From NCBI RefSeq assembly GCF_014205135.1, contig NZ_JACHMY010000001.1, positions 1,922,001-1,986,000 of the forward strand: a stretch of 64,000 nucleotides of DNA, given 5' to 3'. Position numbers and translations under genes: made by a program. The stretch is from Kribbella italica. Lineage in GTDB: Bacteria; Actinomycetota; Actinomycetes; Propionibacteriales; Kribbellaceae. A model generated the notes under the pieces. That model was given only the letters and a program-made list of their open reading frames with translations, searched no databases and was not told where the DNA came from. Below are positions 24,347-33,736 of this stretch, piece by piece (positions within the stretch are counted from its first letter, which is position 1; each line of letters starts with the position of its first letter).

Positions 24347-25330
24347 CTATCCGCAGGGGTCGAGCACGGTCGGGTGCGAGCCCGGGTGGGTCGTCCACCA
24401 TGGCCGCCGGGTCGCGTTCTCGGCGATGGTCGCCCGATAGGTGTCGACGAACGCCTGGTGCACGAGATCGACATCGGACTGCGTGGTGTGGTCGGTCCGC
24501 CAGCGCAGCGTACGGCGCCAGGTGAGCGGGTGGTCCCGGATCGGCCGGACCACCGTGTTCGGGATCTCGCGGACCGTCGGCGCGCACAGGCTGATCCCGC
24601 GGCCGGCGCCGATCAGCTGCTCGATGTCGGGGGTGTCGAGGTTGGAGTAGCGGAACTGCGGCGAGAAGCCGCCGACGGACTCGCAGGTGGTCCGCAGGTA
24701 GGCGAGATCGCCGTCCTCCTGGCCCGCCGGCGGGCAGATCCAGATGTCGCCGGCCAGGTCGCTCAGCGCGATCTCGTCGTGGTCCGCGAGCCGGTGCGTC
24801 GACGGGAGCGCGACGGCGAACGGCTCCGGGTAGACCATCGTCTGCTCACGGACTCCCGGCGGGCACGGCGGCGCGTGCGCGTCGTCGCAGCGCCCCAGCA
24901 TGATGACGTCCACGATGTCGGCCGCCAGCAGGTCTGTCAGCAGGGCGCACGACGAGTCCACCTGTGTGACGATCTCCCGCCCGGGCAGCACCTCCTCGAG
25001 CCGGGACAGCCACGCGCCGTACATCACTGTGCGCATCGCGCCGAGCCGCAGCGGCCCGGTGCCGTTCGTGTAGCGGCGGCTGCTGCCGACGAGGTCGTCC
25101 ATGTCGGCCAGCATCGAGCGGGCCCGGCCGAGGACGTGCTTGCCGAGCGGGGTCGCCTCCACGCCGTACGGGCCGCGTTTGAACAGGGGGCCGCCGATGG
25201 CTTCCTCGATGCGCTGCAGCTGAGCGGTCAGCGACGGCTGGGAGATGCCCAGCGCCGCGGCGGCCTTCGAGACACTGCCGCTCTCGGACAGGCGGCAGAC
25301 CACGCGCAGATGCCTCAGCTCGAGCTCCAT
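24347..25330 (-). CDS. LysR-family transcriptional regulator
   Basis: This 327-aa protein has an N-terminal winged HTH (MELELRHLRVVCRLSESGSV, SKAAAALGISQPSLTAQLQRIE) and a type-2 periplasmic-binding-like effector domain (about 95-300). The start was placed at ATG 25330, which gives the normal LysR N-terminus and lies 7 nt after TAACCT; the longer frame adds 18 unusual residues. It is divergent from the secreted double peptidase gene, a common arrangement for regulator and target. The inducer is unknown. Confidence 0.85.
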   Translation of the reverse strand: MELELRHLRVVCRLSESGSVSKAAAALGISQPSLTAQLQRIEEAIGGPLFKRGPYGVEATPLGKHVLGRARSMLADMDDLVGSSRRYTNGTGPLRLGAMRTVMYGAWLSRLEEVLPGREIVTQVDSSCALLTDLLAADIVDVIMLGRCDDAHAPPCPPGVREQTMVYPEPFAVALPSTHRLADHDEIALSDLAGDIWICPPAGQEDGDLAYLRTTCESVGGFSPQFRYSNLDTPDIEQLIGAGRGISLCAPTVREIPNTVVRPIRDHPLTWRRTLRWRTDHTTQSDVDLVHQAFVDTYRATIAENATRRPWWTTHPGSHPTVLDPCG

Positions 25331-25339
25331 AGCGGGGAG

Positions 25340-25371
25340 GTTATGCCCTGCTGGGATATCACAGCCATAAC
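25340..25371. promoter_or_regulatory. Dyad in the LysR/peptidase divergent promoter region
   Basis: GTTATG (25340-25345) and CATAAC (25366-25371) form a dyad with a 20-bp gap. It overlaps the TAACCT -10 of the LysR gene. This is a candidate autoregulatory LysR site. Confidence 0.4.
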
Positions 25372-25518
25372 TCACGGGTGCCAATCTCTTTGCACAGAGG
25401 ACCCCGGGCGTTCACCTGCCCAGTCCGGACCCCCGGGTTCCTCTTCTCCCGCCGCCGGCCGGTCGGTTGCAGCCCCCGGCCGGCCGCGGGGTCCCGCCCC
25501 TTTCAGTGAGGCCGCCCA

Positions 25519-28500
25519 ATGAAGAAAAGAAGTGTCCCCGTGAAACGCACAGCCCTGCGCACCGTCGCAGCCGGCTGCGTGCTGAGTCTCGCGGCCGCCG
25601 CCACAGCGGTGGTCGCGACCAGGCTCCCCGCAGCCGACGCCCAGGCCGACCCACCGGTCAGTCCGCGCGCCGCTGCCCTGGCGACCGCCGACCGGCTGGT
25701 CGAGGGTCGCGCCGCCGAGCTCAAGGCGAGCCCCGGCGACCAGTTCGTCCGCCAGCAGGACATCAGTACGCCGTGGGGTCTGCAGTACGTCGCCTACCAG
25801 CGCACGTACTACGACCTCCCGGTGATCGGCGGCGACTTCGTCGTCACGACGGATGCCAAGGGCAACACCCGGGGCATCTCCGTCGCGCAGCAGCAGGCGA
25901 TCGCCGTGAACCGTCACCCGGTCGTCGGCAAGGCCGCGGCCGAGAAGGCGGCGCTGAAGGCCCTCGACCAGGGCAAGGCCGTCCCCGGTGACCCGACGCT
26001 GGTCGTGTACGCCGGTGGCGCGAAGCCGGTGCTGGCCTGGGAGTCGATCGTCCAGGGCCGTGACCACGGCGAGGACAGCCGGCAGAAGGTGTACGTCGAC
26101 GCCCGCAGCGGCAAGGTCGTGCACGCGATCGAACAGACCGCGTCCGGCACCGGCACCGGCGTGTGGAACGGCGGCAACCTGTCGTTCGGGACCACGCAGA
26201 GCGGTTCGCAGTACACGATGGCCGACCCGGGCCGCCCGAACCTGCGCTGCGCCGACTACAGCACCGGCACGGTCTACTCCGGCTCCGACGACGTCTGGGG
26301 GAGCACCTCCAAGACCGACAAGGAGGCCGGCTGCGTCGACGTCATGTACGTCGCCGCCGGTGAGTGGAACATGCTGAAGGACTGGTACGGCCGCAACGGC
26401 CTCGACGGCCAGGGCCGGTGGGCCGACGCGCTGGTCGGGCTGGGCGACGTCAACGCGTACTGGGGTCACCAGAGCAACCCCGACGGCGTGGTCTTCGGCT
26501 ACAACAACAACCGCCAGTGGATCACCGGCACCGACGTCGTCGCCCACGAGTACGGGCACGGCCTGGACGCCAAGACGCCGGGCGGCATCTCCGGCCACCC
26601 GTCGCAGGAAGCGGTCGCGGACATCTGGGGCACGCTGACCGAGCACTTCCTGAACAACCCGAACGACCCGCCGGACTACGAGGTCGGCGAGGAGATCAAC
26701 CTGCAGGGCGCCGGGCCGATCCGGTACATGTACGAGCCGGCCAAGATCTCCGGCCACCCGAACTGCTACTCGACCAGCCTGCCGTCGTCGGTGCACGCCG
26801 CGGCCGGCCCGATGAACCACTGGTTCTACCTGCTGGCCGAAGGCAGCAACCCTGGCAACGGCAAGCCGAACAGCCCGACCTGCAACAACGGCACGCTGAC
26901 CGGCATCGGGCACAAAGAAGCGGGCAAGCTGTTCTACAACACGATGCTCGCCAAGACCTCCGGCATGAGCTACCCGAAGTGGCGGGTGGCGACGCTGGCC
27001 GCGGCCAAGAACCTGGACTCCAGCTGCGCGCTGCACGCCAAGGTGAAGGCCGCGTGGGATGCCGTTGCCCTGGGCACCCAGTCCGGCGAGGCGACCTGTA
27101 CGGCGACCGGCAACGACTTCACCATGACAGTCTCTCCGGCCAACGGCTCGGTGAAACCCGGCGAGTCCGCGACCGCGACGATCAACACCGTGATCGGGAG
27201 TGGCTCCGCGCAGACCGTGCAGCTGACCGCTTCCGGCCTGCCGAGCGGCGCCACCGCGTCGTTCTCGCCGGCCTCGGTCCAGTCGGGCAACTCGTCCACG
27301 CTGACCCTGAGCACGTCGTCCAGTACGCCGGACGGCAGCTACACCGTCACGATCACCGGTGACGGTACGGCGGTCGACCGGACGGCGACGTACCGGTTGA
27401 CCGTCGGCGGGACCGCCCCGCCTGCCGGCGTACCGGACGTCGACGTGGAGAAGGTCAAGGCGCACCTGGTCGCGCTGCAGCAGACGGCCGACAACAACGG
27501 CGGCAACCGCCGCGCGGGCTCGGCCGGCTACACGGCCTCGGTGAACTACATCGAGCAGAAGCTGCGCGCCGCCGGGTTCACGGTCGCCAAGCAGCGGTGC
27601 ACGAACTGCACCTACCCCTCGGACAACCTGATCGCCGACTTCCCCGGTGGCGACGCGAACCAGGTCGTCATGCTCGGCGCGCACCTGGACAGTGTCAGCG
27701 CCGGGGCCGGCAGCAACGACAACGCGTCCGGCTCGGCCGTCATCCTGGAGACCGCGCTGACGCTGGCGGCGAAGAACCCCACGCTGGCCAAGCATGTCCG
27801 CTTCGGCTGGTGGACCGACGAGGAGCAGGGCCTGAACGGCTCCGAGTTCTACGTCGGCCAGCTGCCGTCCGCCGAGCGGTCCAAGATCAAGGCGTACCTG
27901 AACTTCGACATGGTCGCCTCGACCAACGCCGGGTACTTCGTCAACAACATCACCACGACGACCGGCAAGGTGCTGAAGGAGTTCTACGACGGGCTGAACC
28001 TGGCGCCGGAGGAGAACACCGAGGGCGCCGGGCGCTCCGACGACGCGTCGTTCAAGAACGCCGGGATCCCGACCAGCGGCGTGGCCGCCGGGGCGAGTGC
28101 GCGCAAGACCACGGCGCAGGCGCAGAAGTGGGGCGGTACGTCGGGCTCGGCGTACGACCCGTGCTACCACGGCTCCTGCGACAAGTACCCGTCGAACATC
28201 AGCGCGACCGTGCTCGACCGCAGTGCCGACGCCGCGGCGTACGGGCTGTGGAAGCTCGCGGTGGGGGAGACCCCGCCGGCCGGCAACGACTTCTCGTTGT
28301 CGCTCGACCCGGCCTCGCGATCGGTGGCGGCGGGCGGCTCGGCACAGACCACGGTCCGTACGACGACCACGAGCGGCGACGCGCAGACCGTGCAGCTCGC
28401 GGCCAGTGGCCTGCCGTCCGGTACGACGGCCTCCTTCTCGCCGTCCTCGGTGACGTCCGGGAGCACCTCGGCCCTGACCCTGGCGACGTCGGCCACAACG

Positions 28501-28851
28501 CCGGCCGGGACGTACCAGGTGACGGTCAAGGGCACCGGCGCGGTCAGCCACGAGGTGACCTTCAGCCTCACGGTGACCGGTTCGTCGTCGGGCACGGTGA
28601 CGGTGCAGAACCCGGGCAGCCAGTACGGGTTCGTCGGCTTCCAGGGCTTCCCGTTGCAGATCCGGGCAACGGCCAGCTCCGGGCAGCCGGTCACCTTCCG
28701 CGCGACAGGGCTGCCTCCGGGCCTGTCGATCAGTACCAGCGGAGTGATCTCGGGGACACCGACCAGCCGCGGGACTTACTCGGCAACGGTGACGGCGACC
28801 GACAGTGGTGGGGCAACCGGCAGGACCACCTTCGGTTACCAGATCTGGTAA
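25519..28851 (+). CDS. Secreted double metallopeptidase: M4 (thermolysin-like) fused to M28 aminopeptidase
   Basis: This is a 1110-aa exported protein. Its signal peptide (LRTVAAGCVLSLAAAATAVV) is followed by an FTP/PepSY-like propeptide (to about 215) and an M4 domain with HEYGH at 343-347 and a QEAVADIWG glutamate segment near 365. An Ig-like module (about 535-630) comes next. The M28 domain has GAHLDS (His about 722), SNDNASG and WWTDEEQGLNGS zinc ligands. A second Ig-like module and a final putative-Ig (He_PIG-like) module ending TFGYQIW close the protein. Endo- and aminopeptidase in one chain would degrade protein to amino acids outside the cell. An alternative start is GTG 25540. Confidence 0.88.
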   Translation: MKKRSVPVKRTALRTVAAGCVLSLAAAATAVVATRLPAADAQADPPVSPRAAALATADRLVEGRAAELKASPGDQFVRQQDISTPWGLQYVAYQRTYYDLPVIGGDFVVTTDAKGNTRGISVAQQQAIAVNRHPVVGKAAAEKAALKALDQGKAVPGDPTLVVYAGGAKPVLAWESIVQGRDHGEDSRQKVYVDARSGKVVHAIEQTASGTGTGVWNGGNLSFGTTQSGSQYTMADPGRPNLRCADYSTGTVYSGSDDVWGSTSKTDKEAGCVDVMYVAAGEWNMLKDWYGRNGLDGQGRWADALVGLGDVNAYWGHQSNPDGVVFGYNNNRQWITGTDVVAHEYGHGLDAKTPGGISGHPSQEAVADIWGTLTEHFLNNPNDPPDYEVGEEINLQGAGPIRYMYEPAKISGHPNCYSTSLPSSVHAAAGPMNHWFYLLAEGSNPGNGKPNSPTCNNGTLTGIGHKEAGKLFYNTMLAKTSGMSYPKWRVATLAAAKNLDSSCALHAKVKAAWDAVALGTQSGEATCTATGNDFTMTVSPANGSVKPGESATATINTVIGSGSAQTVQLTASGLPSGATASFSPASVQSGNSSTLTLSTSSSTPDGSYTVTITGDGTAVDRTATYRLTVGGTAPPAGVPDVDVEKVKAHLVALQQTADNNGGNRRAGSAGYTASVNYIEQKLRAAGFTVAKQRCTNCTYPSDNLIADFPGGDANQVVMLGAHLDSVSAGAGSNDNASGSAVILETALTLAAKNPTLAKHVRFGWWTDEEQGLNGSEFYVGQLPSAERSKIKAYLNFDMVASTNAGYFVNNITTTTGKVLKEFYDGLNLAPEENTEGAGRSDDASFKNAGIPTSGVAAGASARKTTAQAQKWGGTSGSAYDPCYHGSCDKYPSNISATVLDRSADAAAYGLWKLAVGETPPAGNDFSLSLDPASRSVAAGGSAQTTVRTTTTSGDAQTVQLAASGLPSGTTASFSPSSVTSGSTSALTLATSATTPAGTYQVTVKGTGAVSHEVTFSLTVTGSSSGTVTVQNPGSQYGFVGFQGFPLQIRATASSGQPVTFRATGLPPGLSISTSGVISGTPTSRGTYSATVTATDSGGATGRTTFGYQIW

Positions 28852-28964
28852 GTCGCGGTTGATGGGCTCCGGACCGCACACCAGGCGGCCCGGAGCCCGC
28901 ACCCCGTGAGACCGCCGGTGAAGACCCGGGCTCCCCGGCATTGAGGCGCAGGGGGATTCCTGGT

Positions 28965-29924
28965 CTAGGTGCCCAGGACCACCTTGCCGGCGGTCTCACG
29001 GTTCTCCAGTGCGCGGTGGGCGTCGGCCGCCTTGGCCAGCGGGAAGCTGGTCACCAGCGGAACCCACTCGCCCTCGCTGGTTCGGCGCAGCGCCTTGGTC
29101 TCCAGGTCGCGGAGGCGGCGCATCAGCTTCGGGCCGATCGCCCAGGTCGCGCTGAGCCCGCGCTGCATGAGGTCGGCGGTGGTGAGCTCGACCGGTCCAC
29201 CGCCGGACCAGCCGAACATCAGGATCCGCCCACCGATCGCCAGAAGCTCGAACGCCTGCTGCCCGACCTCGCCGCCGACGCCGTCGAGCACGACGGTCGG
29301 CTTCTCCTCGACCTGGTCCACCCAGTCGGGCTGCCGATAGTCGACAACGATCTGCGCACCCAGCTCCTGCACCTGCCGCGTCTTGTCGGCTCCACCCGCG
29401 AGACCGATGACCGTCGCGCCGGCGTTGCGCGCGCTCTGCACGAACAAGCTGCCCAACCCACCGGCCGCTGCCGTCACCAGTACGACGTCATCGGCGGTGA
29501 TCGCTGCCTGCTCCAGAATCCCCATCGCCGTCCGGCCCGTGCCGATCGTGGCGACCGCCTGCGCGGCGCTGACGTGCTCGGGGAGTTCGTGCACCGACTC
29601 CACCCGGGCAACCGCTCTCTCGGCGTACCCACCCGGCACCGGCCCGAGATGCACCACCACACGCTTCCCGACCCACTCCGCGTCGACCTCCGCACCGACG
29701 GCCTCGACGCGCCCGGCGACCTCCCGCCCGGGGATCGTCGGCAACGTCGGGGGAGCGACCGGCCCACCGCCCGCCGTACCCTGCCGGAGCGCGGTGTCCA
29801 GCAGGTGCACGCCAGCGGCCTCGACCGCGATCAGCACCTCACCGGCCGCCGGCACCGGGTCGGGCACCTCTTCCAAGGTCAGGTTCTCGGCCGGACCGAA
29901 CTCGTACAAGCGGATCGCCCGCAT
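28965..29924 (-). CDS. Zinc-type alcohol dehydrogenase/quinone oxidoreductase (MDR family)
   Basis: This 319-aa NADPH-dependent oxidoreductase starts at ATG 29924 behind GAGGGAG. The GroES-like N-terminal domain (MRAIRLYEFGPAENLTLEEV) and the Rossmann domain (VLVTAAAGGLGSLFVQSARNAG) are typical of the quinone reductase branch; the catalytic zinc cysteines are absent. Such enzymes reduce quinones or enones and often answer to redox stress. The promoter carries a SoxR/MerR-type dyad in a 19-bp spacer, which fits that role. The ROK regulator gene is divergent. Confidence 0.85.
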   Translation of the reverse strand: MRAIRLYEFGPAENLTLEEVPDPVPAAGEVLIAVEAAGVHLLDTALRQGTAGGGPVAPPTLPTIPGREVAGRVEAVGAEVDAEWVGKRVVVHLGPVPGGYAERAVARVESVHELPEHVSAAQAVATIGTGRTAMGILEQAAITADDVVLVTAAAGGLGSLFVQSARNAGATVIGLAGGADKTRQVQELGAQIVVDYRQPDWVDQVEEKPTVVLDGVGGEVGQQAFELLAIGGRILMFGWSGGGPVELTTADLMQRGLSATWAIGPKLMRRLRDLETKALRRTSEGEWVPLVTSFPLAKAADAHRALENRETAGKVVLGT

Positions 29925-29956
29925 CTGCGCACTCCCTCTCTGGACACCTGCCGGGA

Positions 29957-29987
29957 ACGCTAGGACCTCAACTTCAGTTGAGGTCAA
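29957..29987 (-). promoter_or_regulatory. MerR/SoxR-type promoter of the quinone oxidoreductase gene
   Basis: On the minus strand, TTGACC (29982-29987) and TAGCGT (29957-29962) are separated by 19 bp, longer than the usual 17. The perfect dyad GACCTCAAC / GTTGAGGTC (29964-29985) fills the spacer and overlaps the -35. The core CCTCAA...TTGAGG resembles the SoxR box. This is the architecture of MerR-family activated promoters, where the bound regulator realigns -35 and -10. Confidence 0.7.
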
Positions 29988-30040
29988 CCCGCACCACTTC
30001 CTTACCTTGTGTATTAAAGTGCGGGCAGGGAGGGAACGAC

Positions 30041-31270
30041 GTGGCGAAGATCTTGAAGGGTGCGACGGCCCAGGAGACGCACAGCGCGATCCTGGACCTG
30101 ATCCGTTCCAGCGGCACCGTGACGCGGGTGGCGCTGGCCGACCGGTCCGGACTGACCGGTGCGTCGATCTCGCGCGTGGTCAAGCAGTTGCTGGCCGAGG
30201 GGCTGATCGTCGAGACCGGCCTGGGCGACCCGACGGGCGGCAAACGCGCGACGCTGCTGCAGTTCAACCCGCGCGCCCGGCACGCGGTGGGGATCTCCAT
30301 CGACACGCTCAGTACGACGTACGTGGTGACGGACATGAACGGCCGCGTGATCGAGCAGCTCGCGTCGAAGGGCATCGGCCGCGACACTCCCGCGACGGTG
30401 ATCACCCGGCTGGTCGGCGAGCTCGAGGACCTGATCACGCGGACCGGTATCGAGTCGGCGACGCTGGTCGGCGTCGGAGTCGCGCTGGCCGGTCGGCAGG
30501 GGAGTGGATCGTCGCTGCTCCGGGCCGATCGCGAGCGCTACGCCTGGGAGCCGTTCGCCGTACAAGGGCAGCTCAGCCAGGCGATCGACCACCCGGTCGT
30601 CGTCGAGAACGACTCGACCTGCGCCGCGATCGGCGAGTTCTGGGCCGGCCGCATCCCGTCGGCCAACGACTTCGCAACGCTGTACCTCGCCGCCGGATTC
30701 GGCCTTGGCCTGGTCACGAACGGCGACGTCTACCGAGGCTCGTCCTCGAACGTCGGCGAGATCGGCCACATGGTCCTGGACGTCGGCGGCCCCGAGTGCT
30801 GGTGCGGAGGCAACGGCTGCCTCGAAGCCCTCGCCGCGCCCGCTCGTGTGGTCGAGCTGGCCCAGGCGGACGGCCCTCTTGCCACGGACCTGGGCCTGCG
30901 CGGCAAACGGACGTCCGTCCGCACGGACTTCGCGCGCATCGCCCGCCGCGCCACCGAAGGCGACCCGCGGTGCCTGGAGCTGATCCAGCAGTCGGCCCGC
31001 TACCTGGCCAAGGCCCTGCTGTCGATCACCAACCTGCTCGACCTCTCCCAGATCATCCTCGCCGGTCCCGGCTTCAGCGAGGCCGGCGACCTGTACGTGC
31101 AGGCCGCGACCGAGGAGATCAACCGCCTCTCCTTCGTCCGCGCGATCCACCCGACCCGCGTGGAGCTCTCCAAGCTGGGCCCGAGCGCGGCGGCCCTGGG
31201 TGCGGCGTCGCTGGTCCTGCACAGCCAGCTGACGCCGCACCAGACGTCGAACCGGGCGCTAGCGACCTAG
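30041..31270 (+). CDS. ROK-family transcriptional regulator
   Basis: This 409-aa protein starts at GTG 30041, 6 nt after GGAGGG. The N-terminal winged HTH (SGTVTRVALADRSGLTGASI, about 20-70) is followed by a ROK sugar-kinase-like domain with a VENDSTCAAIGEF segment and the zinc motif ECWCGGNGCLEAL. ROK repressors sense sugars. The gene converges on the GH1 gene with a 12-bp overlap of the 3' ends. It is therefore the obvious candidate regulator of the neighbouring sugar operon. Confidence 0.87.
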   Translation: MAKILKGATAQETHSAILDLIRSSGTVTRVALADRSGLTGASISRVVKQLLAEGLIVETGLGDPTGGKRATLLQFNPRARHAVGISIDTLSTTYVVTDMNGRVIEQLASKGIGRDTPATVITRLVGELEDLITRTGIESATLVGVGVALAGRQGSGSSLLRADRERYAWEPFAVQGQLSQAIDHPVVVENDSTCAAIGEFWAGRIPSANDFATLYLAAGFGLGLVTNGDVYRGSSSNVGEIGHMVLDVGGPECWCGGNGCLEALAAPARVVELAQADGPLATDLGLRGKRTSVRTDFARIARRATEGDPRCLELIQQSARYLAKALLSITNLLDLSQIILAGPGFSEAGDLYVQAATEEINRLSFVRAIHPTRVELSKLGPSAAALGAASLVLHSQLTPHQTSNRALAT

Positions 31271-32617
31271 GAAGGTCTTCAGCCACAGCCCGCTGTTCTT
31301 GATGGTGCGTTGCTGCGTCGTGTAGTCGATGTGGACCAGCCCGAAGCGCCGCGTGTAGCCCCACGACCACTCGAAGTTGTCCATCAGGGTCCACGCGAAG
31401 TAGCCCTTCAGCGGCAGGCCTTCCGCGACGACCTCGGCGGCCGTGGCGAGGTGCTGCTCGAAGTACGCCTGGCGTTCGGGGTCCTCGATCGTGCCGTCAG
31501 CGGTGACCTCGTCGGGGTACGCCGCACCGTTCTCGGTGATGTAGAGCGGCAGCTCGGGAGCCAGCGTGTTGATCTGGACGAGGATGTCGCGCAGGCCGTT
31601 CGGGTCGATGCCCCAGCCCATCTGGGTCTTGGCGAGACCGGTGTCGACGGCAACGACCTTCTCGCTGCCCGGCTGCGTCGTCGGTCCACCGGGCGCCGCG
31701 AACTCGCCGTCGGCCGGTGCCGCGACCGTCGACGGGCAGTAGTAGTTGACCCCGAGGAAGTCCAGCGGCGCGGAGATCAGCCGCAGCTCCGCGTCGTACC
31801 GGCCGAACCACTCGGCCGTCCCGGTGTCCTCCAGTACGTCGGCCGGGTACTTCCCGAGCAGCAGCGGATCGAGGAACATCCGGTTCCGCAGCCCGTCGAC
31901 CCGGCGCTGCGCGTCGCGGTCGGCGTCCGACTCCGACGCGGCGTACACCGGCGCGGGGTTGAGCGCGATCCCGACGGTGTTGTCCGGCGTCTTGATCGCC
32001 TGCAAGGCGAGGCCGTGCCCGAGCAGCAGGTGATGCACGGCCTTCAGCGAGTCGGCACCTTCGACCCGCCCCGGCGCGTGCTCGCCGTTGCCGTAGCCGA
32101 GGAACGCCGAGCACCACGGCTCGTTCAGCGTGATCCAGTGCGAGATCACATCGGAGAGCGCGTCCTGCGTCAGCGCCGCGTAGTCGCGGAACCGCTCCGC
32201 GGTGTCGCGCACCAGCCAGCCGCCGGCGTCCTCGAGCGGCTGGGGGAGATCCCAGTGGTACAGCGTCGCGTACGGCGTGACGCCGTTGGCCAGACACGTC
32301 TCAGCGATTCGCCGGTAGAAGTCGAGACCCGCCTGGTTCGCGGCGCCGCTCCCGGTCGGCACCACCCGCGGCCAGGCCACCGAGAACCGGTACGCCTTCA
32401 GCCCGAGCCCGGCCAGCAGCCGGATGTCCTCGTCGTACCGGTGATAGTGGTCATCGGCAACGTCTCCGGTCTCGCCGTCCGCGATCTTGCCCGGCGTCGC
32501 GGCGAAGGTGTCCCAGATGCTCGGCCCGCGCCCGTCCTCCCGGGTAGCGCCCTCCACCTGGTAGGAGGCAGTCGCCGCACCCCAGACGAAGTCGTCAGGA
32601 AAGGTCGTTCTGTTCAT
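31259..32617 (-). CDS. Glycoside hydrolase family 1 beta-glucosidase
   Basis: This 452-aa cytoplasmic enzyme has the GH1 opening FPDDFVWGAATASYQVEGA, the acid/base motif TLNEPWC (Glu about 165) and the nucleophile motif YITENGAAYPD (Glu about 360). It hydrolyses beta-glucosides or related glycosides imported by the ABC transporter encoded upstream. The start ATG 32617 is preceded by GGAAGGAAC and overlaps the stop of the aldo-keto reductase gene (ATGA), so the two are coupled. It is the last gene of the sugar operon. Confidence 0.9.
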   Translation of the reverse strand: MNRTTFPDDFVWGAATASYQVEGATREDGRGPSIWDTFAATPGKIADGETGDVADDHYHRYDEDIRLLAGLGLKAYRFSVAWPRVVPTGSGAANQAGLDFYRRIAETCLANGVTPYATLYHWDLPQPLEDAGGWLVRDTAERFRDYAALTQDALSDVISHWITLNEPWCSAFLGYGNGEHAPGRVEGADSLKAVHHLLLGHGLALQAIKTPDNTVGIALNPAPVYAASESDADRDAQRRVDGLRNRMFLDPLLLGKYPADVLEDTGTAEWFGRYDAELRLISAPLDFLGVNYYCPSTVAAPADGEFAAPGGPTTQPGSEKVVAVDTGLAKTQMGWGIDPNGLRDILVQINTLAPELPLYITENGAAYPDEVTADGTIEDPERQAYFEQHLATAAEVVAEGLPLKGYFAWTLMDNFEWSWGYTRRFGLVHIDYTTQQRTIKNSGLWLKTFLGR

Positions 32618-33567
32618 GAAGTTCCTTCCAGCCAGTGCGTCGGGTCGGGCATCAGTTCGGTCAGGCGGGCCGTGAGCTCGGCCGGGATTTCTGTCTCCAG
32701 AGCGGCGACGAGCTGGTCCACACGTGCGGGCTTGCTGAAGCCGACGACGGTGCCGGTGATCTTCGGGTCGTTGACCGAGTGCTGCAGCGCGGCGGTGGAC
32801 AGGTCGATCCCGTACTCGCGGCACGCCTTGTCCATCTTGGCCACCGCATCCAGCGTCTCCGCCGGTGCCTCGCGGTAGCCGTACTTGCTGGAACCGCCCT
32901 GGGGGTTCGCGAGGATCCCGCCGCCGTAGATCGCGGCGTTGACCACCGCGAGACCCCCGGCCAGCGCTTGATCGATCAGCGCCTGCGCGCTGTGGTCGAC
33001 CAGGCTCCACCGGTTGTGCACGAGCAGCACCTCGAAACCGCCGAGGTCGAGGTACCGCGACAACTCGCGCACCGACCCACCGGCCAGGCCGACGTGCCCG
33101 ATCTCGCCGTCGGCCCGGAGGCTCATCAACGTGTCGACCGCGTCCCGCATGCTGTCGAAGTCGTGGAACTCGGGGTCGTGCAGATAGACGAGCGGCAGCT
33201 GCTCCAGCCCGAGCCGCTCCTTGCTCTCGGCAACGCTCGCCCGGACCCGGTCGCCCGAGTAGTCGTTGCCGAGAGCATCGACTTTGGTGGCGACCAGGAA
33301 CCCTTCGGGCAGCCCGCCGTGGGCGGCGAGGGCCTGGCCGATCCGCAACTCGCTCTCGCCGGCGCCGTAGCCGTTGGAGGTGTCGATCCAGGTCAGCGGG
33401 CCGTCGAGCACCCGGTCGACGACCGCGACCGCTTCGGCGCGGGTGACGTCGTACCCGAACACCTCGGGCATGCCGGCGATGCCGCTGCCGCCGGCGCAGA
33501 CGGCCGACACGGTCAGACCGGTGGACCCGAGCGGCCGCAGCCAGCCGTCGGTCGAGGGATCAGTCAC
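32614..33567 (-). CDS. Aldo-keto reductase family protein
   Basis: This 317-aa protein (GTG 33567; longer in-frame starts look non-native) has the AKR barrel with RPLGSTGLTVSAVCAGG, the catalytic-type WIDTSNGYGAGESELRIGQAL, and VATKVDALGN. It resembles the sugar 1-dehydrogenase-like AKRs that oxidise or reduce aldoses. Its placement before GH1 and behind a sugar transporter supports action on the released sugar or aglycone. The start region is weak in ribosome binding signal. An operator-like dyad lies 158 bp upstream. Confidence 0.8.
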   Translation of the reverse strand: MTDPSTDGWLRPLGSTGLTVSAVCAGGSGIAGMPEVFGYDVTRAEAVAVVDRVLDGPLTWIDTSNGYGAGESELRIGQALAAHGGLPEGFLVATKVDALGNDYSGDRVRASVAESKERLGLEQLPLVYLHDPEFHDFDSMRDAVDTLMSLRADGEIGHVGLAGGSVRELSRYLDLGGFEVLLVHNRWSLVDHSAQALIDQALAGGLAVVNAAIYGGGILANPQGGSSKYGYREAPAETLDAVAKMDKACREYGIDLSTAALQHSVNDPKITGTVVGFSKPARVDQLVAALETEIPAELTARLTELMPDPTHWLEGTS

Positions 33568-33724
33568 GAGCACCAACTTTCGAGAGGGGCGGGTGGGCCG
33601 GGGCCCGACCCGGTGGGTGGCGGATGAGCGGCCTCGACCCGCCTGCTCTTTCGAGTACCGGCCACCGATCGAGGGCCGGTACTTGAGATTCATGGACAGG
33701 TGACGAGGTCCGCAAACGACAGCC

Positions 33725-33734
33725 TAACCGGTTA
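33725..33734. promoter_or_regulatory. Palindromic operator candidate TAACCGGTTA
   Basis: A perfect 10-bp palindrome centred on CG lies between the VOC gene stop and the aldo-keto reductase gene, which is the only larger gap inside the sugar operon (about 170 bp). CG-centred palindromes are typical for LacI-type repressors; ROK regulators are also possible. An internal promoter may lie here. Confidence 0.4.
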
Positions 33735-33736
33735 AG

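Noticed and set aside
25372..28941. 1189-aa minus-strand frame opposite the M4-M28 peptidase
   Set aside because: Antisense shadow; the + strand frame has a signal peptide and complete catalytic motifs.
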